The notes beneath the pieces are model-generated. The model worked only from the letters and a program-made list of their open reading frames with translations, had not been told where the DNA came from and ran no database searches. Positions 23,638-34,900 of a stretch of DNA of 64,000 nucleotides are shown one piece after another (the first letter of the stretch is position 1; each line of letters starts with the position of its first letter). The DNA is from Dactylorhiza incarnata (Eukaryota; Streptophyta; Magnoliopsida; Asparagales; Orchidaceae). A program made the position numbers and the translations under genes. The DNA lies in the NCBI GenBank assembly GCA_033032865.1, contig JAWHQI010000504.1, forward strand, positions 930,001 through 994,000, given 5' to 3'.

Positions 23638-25446
23638 CTACTGATTATCCGGCTTGAGTTTCTTAGATGCAGGAGCACTCGAGTGTTCGCTGCCATCAAT
23701 TGAAACATCAGGGGAATAACCCTCGCTACCCGACGAGGATGAGCAGCTCAGTTCGCCCGACTTGCGCCCGGTTCCTTCGTCAGAGTCGGTGGACTCAGGG
23801 TCCGAGCCGCTTCCATCGTCCTTAGCCGCTGCGGGCTCTTCTGCTCCATCATCCTCGTCGTCACTTTCCTCCGAACTAGAGCCATCAACTTTGTTCTTCC
23901 CTTTGGCCTTCCGCCTGATCTTCTCTAATTTCTTTTGCAAAGACGGGTAGGCATCGGAAAAGGTAAAATGCTCAAAACTGGCTGCAAGCCCACCGAGCTA
24001 TCGCAGGCGGTTAAAAGCATTGTCGATTCCCTCGGCGACATGAGGGAAAAGTTCCTCTTGGTAGACTGGATCGGTCTCATCATACTTTTTCTGCAAACAA
24101 AAAGGTAAGGTAAGAGACCGCGCGATCTGGAAAATTCAGAAGGATGGTCGGCCAGGTGATAACTTACCAACTCGGCTTCCTTCAGCCGCGCGTTTTCCTT
24201 CTTCAATTCGGCAATTTCCTTCTCTAGATGATCATTCGCTCTGATCAACCTTTTGAAGGTCATCCCCATGAAGACATTGGTGATGAGGCTCTCAGCTCCA
24301 ACCCGGGCAAGCTCCTCCTCGGGGATCTTCCTCAATCGCCTGAAGTTTCGTCGGCCAAACATGGCGATGCTGGCGGCCTCAGCATGCTAGCCTGATTTCT
24401 CATTCTCCCAGTAGGGAAGCGCATTGGAAACCTAGACGCTATCACTGTCCGGGTGCCAGGTCAAGACCGTGCGGCGTATTAAATCCTTCACCTTGCTGAA
24501 GGAGCAGAGGGCAGAGAAGTCGCCCGAGGAAGTCGAATCCTCCCCATCGGATAGCGACGGCTTGTCCTTGCCCTGCCTTTTCCTCCTCTCGCCCTGAGTA
24601 AGGATTAAGCCGGCCGGACTGATCGGTTTGTTTTTGGGAACAACGGCCTCAGCTACAAAAAAGAAGTAAAAGGGTTAGAACAGAAACTCGAATGGTCAGC
24701 ATCAAAGCCGGAGGCGGCTTGAGGGAGAACTTACTATCTTCAGGATGGACATTCTCCAGCTCGGCGAGCAGCGGAATGTAGTGGCGTACATTAAGCCGCT
24801 CATTCACGAGAAGTTGGCAGGTCTCCTCCTCGACCTTGCTGATTGCGATTTGTTGGAAGGCCTCCTCTGGCCGCACTTGCGGGTTCGGGTTCAGTAGGCC
24901 AAGTCGGCCTTCGAAAATCAAATACCTCTCCGACCAGGCCGTAACCTTGTTTGCGAGGTTCACCATCTTCAGCCCCCGGCAGCCAAAGTAGAGATGGCCT
25001 TTGAACACATTCGACTCGGAGTCCGGGATAGCCCGCACCGAGAATATCTTTCTGAAAAGGTCCATAGAGAAGCGGACTCTGTCAGACCGCAAATAGGAAA
25101 TGAAGTTGCAAATCCCAGCCATCGAGTTAGGGGATATTTGGCCGGGGACAACTCCATAATGGTCAAAAACCATGGCGAGCTCGATTGGTATGGGGAACTT
25201 GAAGCCGCAATCGAAATGATCGATTGGGATGGCGATTTGGTTCGGGCCAGAAGAATTCATCCGCTCATCACGGAGCGGAAGCCGCGCGAGCAGCAGACTG
25301 TCAACCATATGCTTCTCAACGAATTCATCCAATTCGGCCTTTGTCAAACGGCATTCCTCGAGATCGGCCGAATGAAATGCCAGAGCGGCTTCGGAGCGGG
25401 TAGCAGAGGTTTTCGCAGGTCGCTTCGGCTGGCGCTTTGCTCCCAT
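23638..25446 (-). pseudogene. antisense gene 2, copy B (three exons), nonsense mutations only
   Basis: Exons 25446-24735 (712 nt), 24652-24168 (485 nt), 24090-23638 (453 nt). Introns are 24653-24734 (GTAAGT...TTTTTTGTAG) and 24091-24167 (GTAAGT...TTTGCAG). Exon lengths sum to 1650 nt, a whole number of codons (549 residues plus stop). Exon 1 is open and holds the gypsy-type transposon-like region (FDCGFKFPI about residue 80, FKGHLYFGCRG about residue 150). Exon 2 contains MFGRRNFRRLRKIPEEELA and a coiled coil. Exon 3 is acidic and Ser-rich. In-frame stops: TAG at 24434-24432 and 24389-24387 (both CAG to TAG by comparison) and one near 24000. Frame is otherwise kept across both introns. Role unknown. 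Confidence 0.78.
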
Positions 25447-25484
25447 CTTAAAATTCTAGTAAATAGACCTTCGGAAAGGCGCTA

Positions 25485-25492
25485 CTTATAAG
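25485..25492 (-). promoter_or_regulatory. putative TATA box of antisense gene 2, copy B
   Basis: Minus-strand CTTATAAG about 40 bp before the ATG at 25446, as in copies A and C. Confidence 0.4.
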
Positions 25493-25818
25493 AACGGCTG
25501 ATCTGCATTTAGCAAAGGTCAAATCGCGGCTAGATCAATCAACCCGCGCGGGTACATTCCACATGAGACAATCATTAGATCACAAGTACAATTCAAGCAG
25601 GCGAGTTAAAAAAGCAACAGAAACAAGCCGCTCGGCTTATAAAGATATTCGCAGGCATCAATCAACATGCGAGAGAAGAGTATAAAGCAAATTCAAATAT
25701 ACAGACCGAGCGGTCTGAAAGATAGATTAAATATCATAAAAAACAAGCTCGAGCAGTTAAAGTTGTCCGAAGGACCGAATAAAAATATTATTACAAATGA
25801 CCGTCTTAAAACCGCTTA
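25493..25818. other. spacer between antisense genes 1 and 2, copy B
   Basis: Aligns with 7419-7740. No gene supported; contains a minus-strand CTTTATAAGCC motif shared with copy A. Confidence 0.4.
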
Positions 25819-27846
25819 TCACTGACGAGTATCACTCGGTGCATCCTCCCTGTGAAGTCGCGCGACATGGTCACCGATCTGAAGGATTGTTCCTTGCATC
25901 TGATTCATGCTGTGATTGAGGTGGTTGATCATGCTATGAAGTCGCGCGGCATCCCTTTCTACTCGCGCTGCAGGAATCATGCGATTAGGTAAGGTCGCCG
26001 CGGCCTCATTTGCACTAGCAACAGGATGGATCGTCCCAACTACTGGAAGAGTCGAGCCCATTCCGGCAGCCGGGCGGTGTGATCCACGCCGACCTTCCTC
26101 AGCAATATTAACAGGGCGACGGCTCCCGCCGGCCTCCCTTGTCAGACGAAGGTACTTCTCCCTGAAGTAAGCGCAATCCCCTTCAAGCTTATGGATCTCT
26201 TTCTTTCCTCGATCAAGTCGGGTGGACAAGGCAGCCACCTGGTCTTGACGCACTTTTTCCTGCTCGCGGCGCTCTCTCCGTTCAACCTCTAGTGCGGCCC
26301 GACTCTCTTTCCTCTCGGCTTCCATCTCAGCTCGCAGCGCAGCTTTTTCTTCTTGAGCCGCCTTCTCTCGCCCCTAAAGGGCCTTCAGCTGCTTCGAAAG
26401 GGTTTCGAAGTTCCTTTGAAGGCGGGTCATCTCATCCTCCATTCGGGTATCCGGTATAACCGAGGAACTCGGCAAAGTTGGATCAAGTGGAGGAAGGTAA
26501 GTCACCAGTTCGCCCGGTTTAGGAATGGAATCACGATCATCTGCAAGTAAGAAAAACAGTCAAAAAGGTCGGCCGCATATAACTTCATGTGATAAGAGGA
26601 TTATCAAAAGAAGACCGCTCTTTCCAAATTCTCCTCGCTTACAAGCCGCTGCAGTTCGAGTAAAATTCGTACTGATAGATCGCTTTGCCTGCTCGGTATC
26701 AATCTTTCGGCGTTGTTCTCTCCACGATCTCTCGCTTTGCCTCCGCTTGACAGCGAAAAATTGAGCGGCAGAGGGAAAGAAGCTTGGGGACGGGTTCAAC
26801 AACAAGTCGCGTGACTTGTTTCGAGACCTCGTCTCGAAAAAATGAACAGGACGGTAATCCGCGACCCGTTTACCTTGTAACAGAAGATTGGGTGGCGGCG
26901 GTGGCGGTCTGGTAAGCTGATCCCTTACTTTCTCCGCCTTCACCTTCATAAACCGAAGCCCGGCCATCACAGAATCTTCAGGGGCCGGTGCAGTTTTCTC
27001 AATTCTAGTCGCAACCTCAGGTAGGACTGCCTCCTTAATGCTGGTCGCATCCTCAGCCAGGGCGGCCTCTTTCTCTCCAAGCGGGTTAGCAGCCTGCAGG
27101 TCAGAAGAAGATCTCAGTAGGTCGTCTTGTTTCTGGAGGGAATCCAAATCTCTGATGATGTCACTTACAGAGATGCTGTGCGCATCGGTTTGGATCTGTT
27201 CGTTCGGCTTAGGTGAAGGAGTAATCACGCCCTTTGAAACCTCTCTCTTGCGCGACTTGCCTTGAAGATTGCCCGCTCCCGGTTTCCTGGAAGCCGCTTT
27301 GTTTTTCGCCTTTAGGCTCTTCACCTTTTTCAGAACCCTGTCCGCCGTGGACTCATCTTTTTTCCACTTCTTCGTCGGCTTCAGGCCGGCTTGTTTCAGG
27401 GAAACCGGGTTGTCTTCAATGTTCACTATCTGGCCCTGCTGGTCGCTCGGCTTAGGGGAGTCAACTGCTTGTCCTCCTTCGTCTCTTATCTTCAGGTGGA
27501 ATACGCCAGAAGGAGTGACCTCCACTTTAAAGGAATCGTCTCCATCGCCCTTCGGAACGGCGGCTTCCGAATCTGTCTTGTCCGGAGGAGGGGGTAGGTC
27601 GGTTCCCTTCTCAGAAACAGCAGGAGGATTAACTGGGGGTGGGTTCGAGCAAACAACTTTGTTTCTAGTCGACAAATCGACTGTCAACGCAGGAGGCAGG
27701 TCGGCTGGCTTACCCGGAGAGGCAATAGTCACAGTATTGTCGGTCTGGGTCCCCTTTTTCTTCCTCTTCTTATCCTTTGGGCGATCTTCCCCGCGGTCTT
27801 TACCGGACTTCTGATGATCTTCGAACTGCGCCATAAGGTCTACCAT
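25819..27846 (-). pseudogene. antisense gene 1, copy B (two exons), one nonsense codon
   Basis: Exon 1 27846-26643 (1204 nt, open, same length as copy A), intron 26541-26642 (GTAAGC...TTGCAG, 102 bp), exon 2 26540-25819 (722 nt). Total 1926 nt = 641 residues plus stop, all in frame except TAG at 26376-26374 early in exon 2. I chose the ATG at 27846 (MVDLMAQFEDHQK) because it is shared by all copies; a further upstream ATG at 27945 overlaps the putative TATA box. Features: lysine-rich cluster near residues 25-33, proline stretches, KKVKSLKAKNKAA basic patch near residue 175, PPPPPPNLLLQGK near residue 335, then a coiled coil in exon 2 and a C-terminal DQVAAL/HREDAPSDTRQ tail. No family recognised. 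Confidence 0.75.
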
Positions 27847-27943
27847 CTTGATCGGCCTGTTTAACCGGAAAGTCCTAACCACGAGGGGCGAGTAGTGACT
27901 CGTAATAGCATTGAAGTTATGCGAAAATAGAATCTTCCAGAAC

Positions 27944-27951
27944 ATTTATAA
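27944..27951 (-). promoter_or_regulatory. putative TATA box of antisense gene 1, copy B
   Basis: Minus-strand TTATAAAT about 98 bp before the ATG at 27846; position and context match copies A and C. Confidence 0.5.
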
Positions 27952-28034
27952 CCCACAGGGCAAGATCGGCACGGTTTCCGGCTAGAACTAATATTTTTGA
28001 AATCCTTTCAAAATTTGAAAATATGCAGGGATTA

Positions 28035-28973
28035 TGTTTACCCAGAAGACCGCTTCCGAATAACATTATTCACAGACCAGGGCGGTCTACGGATACAAGT
28101 CGCCCAGTTCAGGTTTTACAATGTCCATCAGCATCAATCCACACAGACCGGGCGGTCTGAGCATTCAGGTCGCCTCTAGAGATTGAAGGTCACCAAGGCC
28201 CAAGTCCAAAACGGCAGACCGCGGTCTCAAGTCGGAGACCGCTCGGGTTGTGCTATGAAAGCCATTAGGGTCCAAGTCTAGAAGGCAACCCGCGGTCTCA
28301 AGCTGGAGACCGCGCGGGTTACATCTTGAAGGCTTTGCAAGGCCCAAGACCAAACGACAGGCCACGTTCTCAAGGGCAAGCCGCGGTCTCAAGACGGAGA
28401 CCGCCCGGATTGTTCCGTGAAGATCAGTAAGGACGAAGTCCAAGAAGACAAGTCGCGGTCTCAAGTCAGAGACCGTCCGGGTGGCATCATCACCTTGGTC
28501 ACAACATCTCCAGCCCCTCTACGAGACAGACCGCAAGCGCAAGCCGCCAAGTCGCGCGACTTCTTTCTTTTCTCCTTTCCGTATCTTGTCACCGCCTGCC
28601 CGATTCTCCTGTACCCGGGCAAGCGGTTATTTTATCCCTGCCCGTTCGGGCAGGCCCCCGAGCCTATAAATAGGGGGTGGTAACACTCCCAAGACACGCA
28701 CTCTCGAATCCAGGAGCTCGCTTGTTTGAGCTGCGGTCTCGAGTTTCCCGTCTTGCGAACTGTCTGACCGGCCGGCTTCTGCTTTCCTGCACTTGTAACC
28801 CGCTGTAACCGCTTCTTCTTAATCAAAGGAAAGCCCGTCACAGGAGTGGCATTCGCCATGATGGGCGAAGTCTGGCCTTGACCGTTGCTAGCGGTCTCGT
28901 TTTCTCCACCTAAAAAGTAACCGGCAGCCCGCAGCCTCCGATTTCCTTCGGAGGTGCGATTTCGGACTCAACA
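28035..28973 (+). repeat. 3' LTR of copy B (939 bp)
   Basis: TGTTTACC...TCAACA, flanked on the right by the GGTTC duplication. Four GCGGTCTC/GAGACC hairpin units span about 28221-28476. TATA box CTATAAATAG is at 28664-28673, preceded by GC-rich inverted repeats. The last part has a CCTCCGA/TCGGAGG hairpin. The preceding ATGCAGGGATTA is the likely polypurine-like primer site, although it is short. Confidence 0.94.
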
Positions 28974-28978
28974 GGTTC
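28974..28978. other. target-site duplication (right) of copy B, GGTTC
   Basis: Matches 14882-14886. The satellite monomer resumes with TACTAGTAATGCGAG. Confidence 0.93.
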
Positions 28979-31900
28979 TACTAGTAATGCGAGATTTTGC
29001 TCCAAATGACACATAAATTTCAAAATGAAAGAATTTTAGATGCAGTTTGTAGCGAAAGTGAGAGATTTAGCTCCAAATGACACTCAAACTTTAAACAGCA
29101 ATAACTTTTGATCCGGTTGTCTGATTTTACCCCACAACACCTATTCGGAATGAGCTCGGAGCACTACATTCATTGGAGCACAAGATTTACCCATTCCAGT
29201 TCATTTAGTTGTCGATGTATAGCCGGTTGCAGCGGTAATGCGAAATTTAGCTCCAAATTACACCTAAACTTCTAACAGCCATAAATTTTGATTTGTATGT
29301 TTGATTGTTGCCCACGACACCATTACAGAATATGATCGGAGGTATACATCTAATGGAGCACAATTTTAAACCATTCCAGCTCATTTTAAAGGTCAATATA
29401 CAGCCGGTTGCAATGGTAATGAGGGATTTTGCTCCTCTTGACACATAAACTGTAACAGCCATAACTTTTGATCTGGTTGTCCGATATTTGCGCACAACAA
29501 CTTTTTGGAATGAGCTCGGAGCCCTATGTCCAATGGAGAACAATTTTTACCCATTCTAGTTTGTTTAGTGGTCAATATACAGTCGGGTTGGTAATAAGGA
29601 ATTTAGCTCGAAAGGAGACTTAAACTTCAAACATCCGTAACTTTTGATCCGGTTGTCAGATTTTCACTCACACTAACTTTTGATGCGGTTTGTAGCGAAA
29701 GTGAGAGATTTAGTTCCAATTGACACTCAAACTTTAAACAGCAATAACTTTTGATCCGGTTGTCTGACTTTACCCCACACCACCTTTTCAGAATGTGCTC
29801 GGAGCACTACATTCCTTGGAGCACAAGTTTTACCCATTCCATTTCATTTAGTTGTCGATATATAGCCGGTTGCAGCGGTAAAGCGAAATTTAGCTCCAAA
29901 GGACACCTTTTCAGAATGAGATATGAGCCCTAAATCCAATGGAGAACAATTTTACCCCATTCAAGCTCATTTAGAGGTCGATATACAGTGGATTCTACTG
30001 GTAATGGGAGATTTAGCTTCAAATGACACATAAATTTCAAAATGAAAGAATTTTAGATGCGGTTTTTAGCGAAAGTGAGAGATTTTGCTCCAAATGACAC
30101 TTAAACTTTAAACAGCAATAACTTTTGAACCGGTTGTCTGATTTTACCCCACAACACCTTTTCGGAATGAGATCGGAGCACTACATTCATTGGAGCACAA
30201 GTTTTACCCAGTCCAGTTCATTTAGTTGTCGATATATAGCCGGTTGCAGCGGTAATGCGAAATTTAGCTCCAAAGGACACATTTTCAGAATGAGATAGGA
30301 GCCCTAAATCCAATGGAGAACAATTTTAACCCTTTCAAGCTCGTTTAGAGGTCGATATACAGTGGGTTCTACTAGTAATGCGAGATTTAGGTCCAAATGG
30401 CACATAAATTTTAAAATGAAAGAATTTTGGATGCGGTTTGTAGCGAAAGTGAGAGATTTAACTCCAAATGACACTTAAACATTAAACAGCAATAACTTTT
30501 GATCCGGTTGTCTGATTTTACCCCATAACACCTTTTCGGAATGAGCTCATAGCAATACATTCATTGGAGCACAAGTTTTACCCATTCTAGTTCATGTAGT
30601 TGTCGATATATAGCCGGTTGCAGTGGTTATGCGAAATTTAGCTCCAAAGGACACCTTTTCAGAATGAGATAGGAGCCCTAAATCCAGTGGAGAACAATTT
30701 TAACCCATTCAAACTCGTATAGAGGTCGATATACAGTGGGTTCTACTGGTAATGCGAGATTTTGCTCCAAATGACACATAAATTTCAAAATGAAAGAATT
30801 TTAGATGCAGTTTGTAGCGAAAGTGAGAGATTTAGCTCCAAATGACACTCAAACTTTAAAAAGCAATAACTTTTGATCTGGTTGTCTGATTTTACCCCAC
30901 AACACCTATTCGGAATTAGCTCGGAGCACTACATTCATTGAAGCACAAGATTTACCCATTCTAGTTCATTGGAGCACAAGATTTACCCATTCCAGCTCCT
31001 CTTGACACATAAACTGTAACAGCCATAACTTTTGATATGGTTGTCCGATTTTTGCGCACAACACCTTTTTTGAATGAGCTCGGAGCCCTACATCCAATGG
31101 AGAACAATTTTTACCCACTCTAGTTTGTTTAGTGGTCAATATACAGTCAGGTTGGTAATAAGGAATTTAGCTCAAAAGGAGACCTAAACTTCAAACATCC
31201 GTAACTTTTGATCCGGTTGTCATATTTTCACCCACACTACCTTTTCATAATGAGATCGGAGCCCTAAATCCAATGGAGAACAATTTTAACCCATTCAAGC
31301 TTGTTTAGAGGTCGATATATAGTGGGTTCTACTGGTAATGCGAGATATAGCTCCAAATGACACATAAATTTCAAAATGAAAGAATTTAGATGCGGTTTAT
31401 AGCGAAAGTGAGAGATTTAGCTCCAAATGATACTCAAACTTTAAACAGCAATAACTTTTGATCCAGTTGTTTGACTTTACCCCACAACACCTATTCGGAA
31501 TGAGCTCGGAGCACTACATTCCTTGGAGCACAAGTTTTACCCATTCCTGTTCAATAGTTGTCGATTTATAGCCGGTTGCAGCGGTAATGCGAAATTTAGC
31601 TCCAAAGGACACCTTTTTAGAATGAGATAGGAGCCCTAAATCCAATGGAGAACAATTTTACCCCATTCAAGCTCGTTTAGAGGTCGATATACAGTGGATT
31701 CTACTGGTAATGCGAGATTTAACTCCAAATAACACATAAATTTCAAAATGAAAGAATTTTAGATGCGGTTTGTAGCGAAAGTGAGAGATTTAGCTCCAAA
31801 TAACACTTAAACTTTAAACAACAATAACTTTTGATCTGGTTGTCTGATTTTACCCCCATAACACCTTTTCGGAATGAGCTCAGAGCACTACATTCATTGG

Positions 31901-34900
31901 AGCACAAGTTTTACCTAGTCCAGTTCATTTAGTTGTCGATATATAGCGGTTGCAGCGGTAATGCAAAATTTAGCTCCAAAGGACACCTTTTCAGAATGAG
32001 ATAGGAGCCCTAAATCCAATGGAGAATAATTTTAACCAATTCAAGCTCGTTTAGAAGTCGATATACAGTGGGTTCTACTGGTAATGCGAGATTTAAGTCC
32101 AAATGACACATAAATTTTAAAATGAAAGAATTTTGGATGCGGTTTGTAGCGAAAGTGAGAGATTTAGATCCAAATGACACTTAAACTTTAAACAGCAATA
32201 ATTTTTGATCTGGTTGTCTGATTTTACCTCACAACACCTTTTCAGAATGAGCTCGGACCACTACATTCATTGGAGCACAAGTTTAACCCATCCAATTCAT
32301 TTAGTTGTCGATATATAGCCAGTTGCAGCGGTAATGCGAAATTTAGCTCCAAAGGACACCTTTTCAGAATGAGATAGGAGCCCTAAATCCAATGGAGAAC
32401 AATTTTAACCCATTCAAGCTCGTTTAGAGGTTGATATACAGTGGGTTCTACTAGTAATGCGAGATTTCGCTCCAAATGACACATAAGTTTCAAAATGAAA
32501 GAATTTTAGATGCTGTTTGTAGCTAAAGTGAGAGATTTAGCTCCGAATGACACTCAAACTTTAAACAGCAATAACTATTGATCCGGTTGTCTGATTTTAC
32601 CCCACAACACCTTTTCGGAATGAGCTCAGAGCACTACATTCATTGGAGCACAAGTTTTACCTAGTCCAGTTCATTTAGTTGTCGATATATAGATGGTTGC
32701 AGCGGTAATGCGAAATTTAGCTCCAAAGGGCACATTTTCAAAATGAGATAGGAGCCCTAAATCCAATTGTGAACAATTTTAACCCATTCAAGCTCGTTTA
32801 GAGGTCGATATACAGTGGGTTCTACTGGTAATGCGAGATTTAGGTCCAAATGACACAAATTTTAAAATGAAAGAATTTTGGATGCGGTTTGTAGCGATAG
32901 CGAGAGATTTAGCTCCAAATGACACTTAAACTTTAAACAGCAATAACTTTTGATCCAGTTTGATTTTACCCCACAATACCTTTTCGGAATGAGCTCGGAG
33001 CACTACATTCATTGGAGCACAAGTTTTACCCATTCCAGTTCATTTAGTTGTCGATATATAGCTGGTTGCAGCGGTAATGTGAAATTTAGCTCCAAAGGAC
33101 ACCTTTTCAAAATGAGATAGGAGCCCTAAATCCAATGGAGAACAATTTTAACCCATTCAAACTCGTGTAGAGGTCGATATACAGTGGGTTCTACTGGTAA
33201 TGCGAGATTTTGCTCCAAATGACACATAAATTTCAAAATAAAAGAATTTTAGATGCAGTTTGTAGCGAAAGTGAGAGATTTAGCTTCAAATGACACTCAA
33301 ACTTTAAACAGCAATAACTTTTGATACGGTTGTCTGATTTTACCCCACAACACCTACTCGGAATGAGCTCGGAGCACTACATTCATTGGAGCACAAGATT
33401 TACCCATTCCAGTTCATTTAGTTGTTGATATATAGCCGGTTGCAGCGGTAATGCAAAATTTAGCTCCAAATTACACATAAACTTCTAACAGCCATAACTT
33501 TTGATATGTATGTATGATTGTTTCCCACGACACCTTTACGGAATATGCTCAGAGGTATACATCTAATGGAGCACAATTTTAAACCATTCCAGCTCATTTT
33601 AGAGGTCAATATACAGCTGGTTGCAATGGTAATGAGGGATTTTGCTCCTCTTGACACAAACTATAACAGCCATAACTTTTGATCTGGTTGTCCGATATTT
33701 GCGCACAACAACTTTTTGGAATGAGCTCGGAGCCCTACATCCAATGGAGAACAATTTTTACCCATTCTAGTTTGTTTAGTGGTCAATATACAGCCGGGTT
33801 GGTAATAAGGTATTTAGCTCGAAAGGAGACCTAAACTTCAAACATCCGTAACTTTTGATCCGGTTGTCAGATTTTCACCCACACTACGTTTTCATAATGA
33901 GATAGGAACCCTAAATCCAATGGATAACAATTTTAACCCATTCAAGCTTGTTTAGAGGTCGATATATAATGGGTTCTACTGGTAATACGAGATTTAGCTC
34001 CAAATGACACAAATTTCAAAATGAAAGAATTTTAGATGCGGTTTGTAGCGAAAGTGAGAGATTTAGCTCCAAATGACACTCAAACTTTAACCAGCAATAA
34101 CTTTTGATCTGTTTGTCTGACTTTACCCCCACAACACCTTTTCGGAATGAGCTCGGAGCACTACATTCCTTAGAGCACAAGTTTTACCCATTCCAGTTCA
34201 TTTAGTTGTCGATATATAGCCGGTTGCAGCGGTAATGCGAAATTTAGCTCCAAAGGACACCTTTTCAGAATGAGATAGGAGCCCTAAATCCAATGGATAA
34301 CAATTTTACCCCATTCAAGCTCGTTTAGAGGTCGATATATAGTGGATTCTACTAGTAATGGGAGATTTAGCTCCAAATGACACATAAATTTCAAAATGAA
34401 AGAATTTTAGATGTGGTTTGTAGCGAAAGTGAGAGATTTAGCTCCAAATGACACTTAAACTTTAAACAGCAATAACTATTGATCCAGTTGTCTGATTTTA
34501 CCCCACAACAACTTTACGGAATGAGCTCGGAGCACTACATTCATTGGAGCACAAGTTTTACCCAGTCCAGTTCATTTAGTTGTCGATATATAGCCGGTTG
34601 CAGCGGTAATGCGAAATTTAGCTCCAAAGGACACATTTTCAGAATGAGATAGGAGCCCTAAATCCAATGGAGAACAATTTTAACCCATTCAAGCTCGTTT
34701 AGAGGTCGATATACAGTGGGTTCTATTGGTAATGCGAGATTTAGGTTCAAATAACACATAAATTTTAAAATGAAAGAATTTTGGATGCGGTTTGTAGCGA
34801 TAGTGAGAGATTTAGCTCCAAATGACACTTAAACTTTAAACATCAATAACTTTTGATCCAGTTTTCTGATTTTACCCCACAACACCTTTTCGAAATGAGC

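Larger units (their letters stand above)
14887..28973 (+). mobile_element. Tat-type Ty3/gypsy LTR retrotransposon, copy B (complete, decayed)
   Basis: 14,087-bp element between GGTTC target duplications: 5' LTR, gag-pol, 3' hairpin zone, two minus-strand spliced genes, 3' LTR. The two LTRs show about two dozen differences in their first 500 aligned bases, so it is older than copy C. Gag-pol has at least six premature stops and about five frameshifts. The satellite phase is identical on both sides, so this is a simple insertion without rearrangement of the target. Confidence 0.95.
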
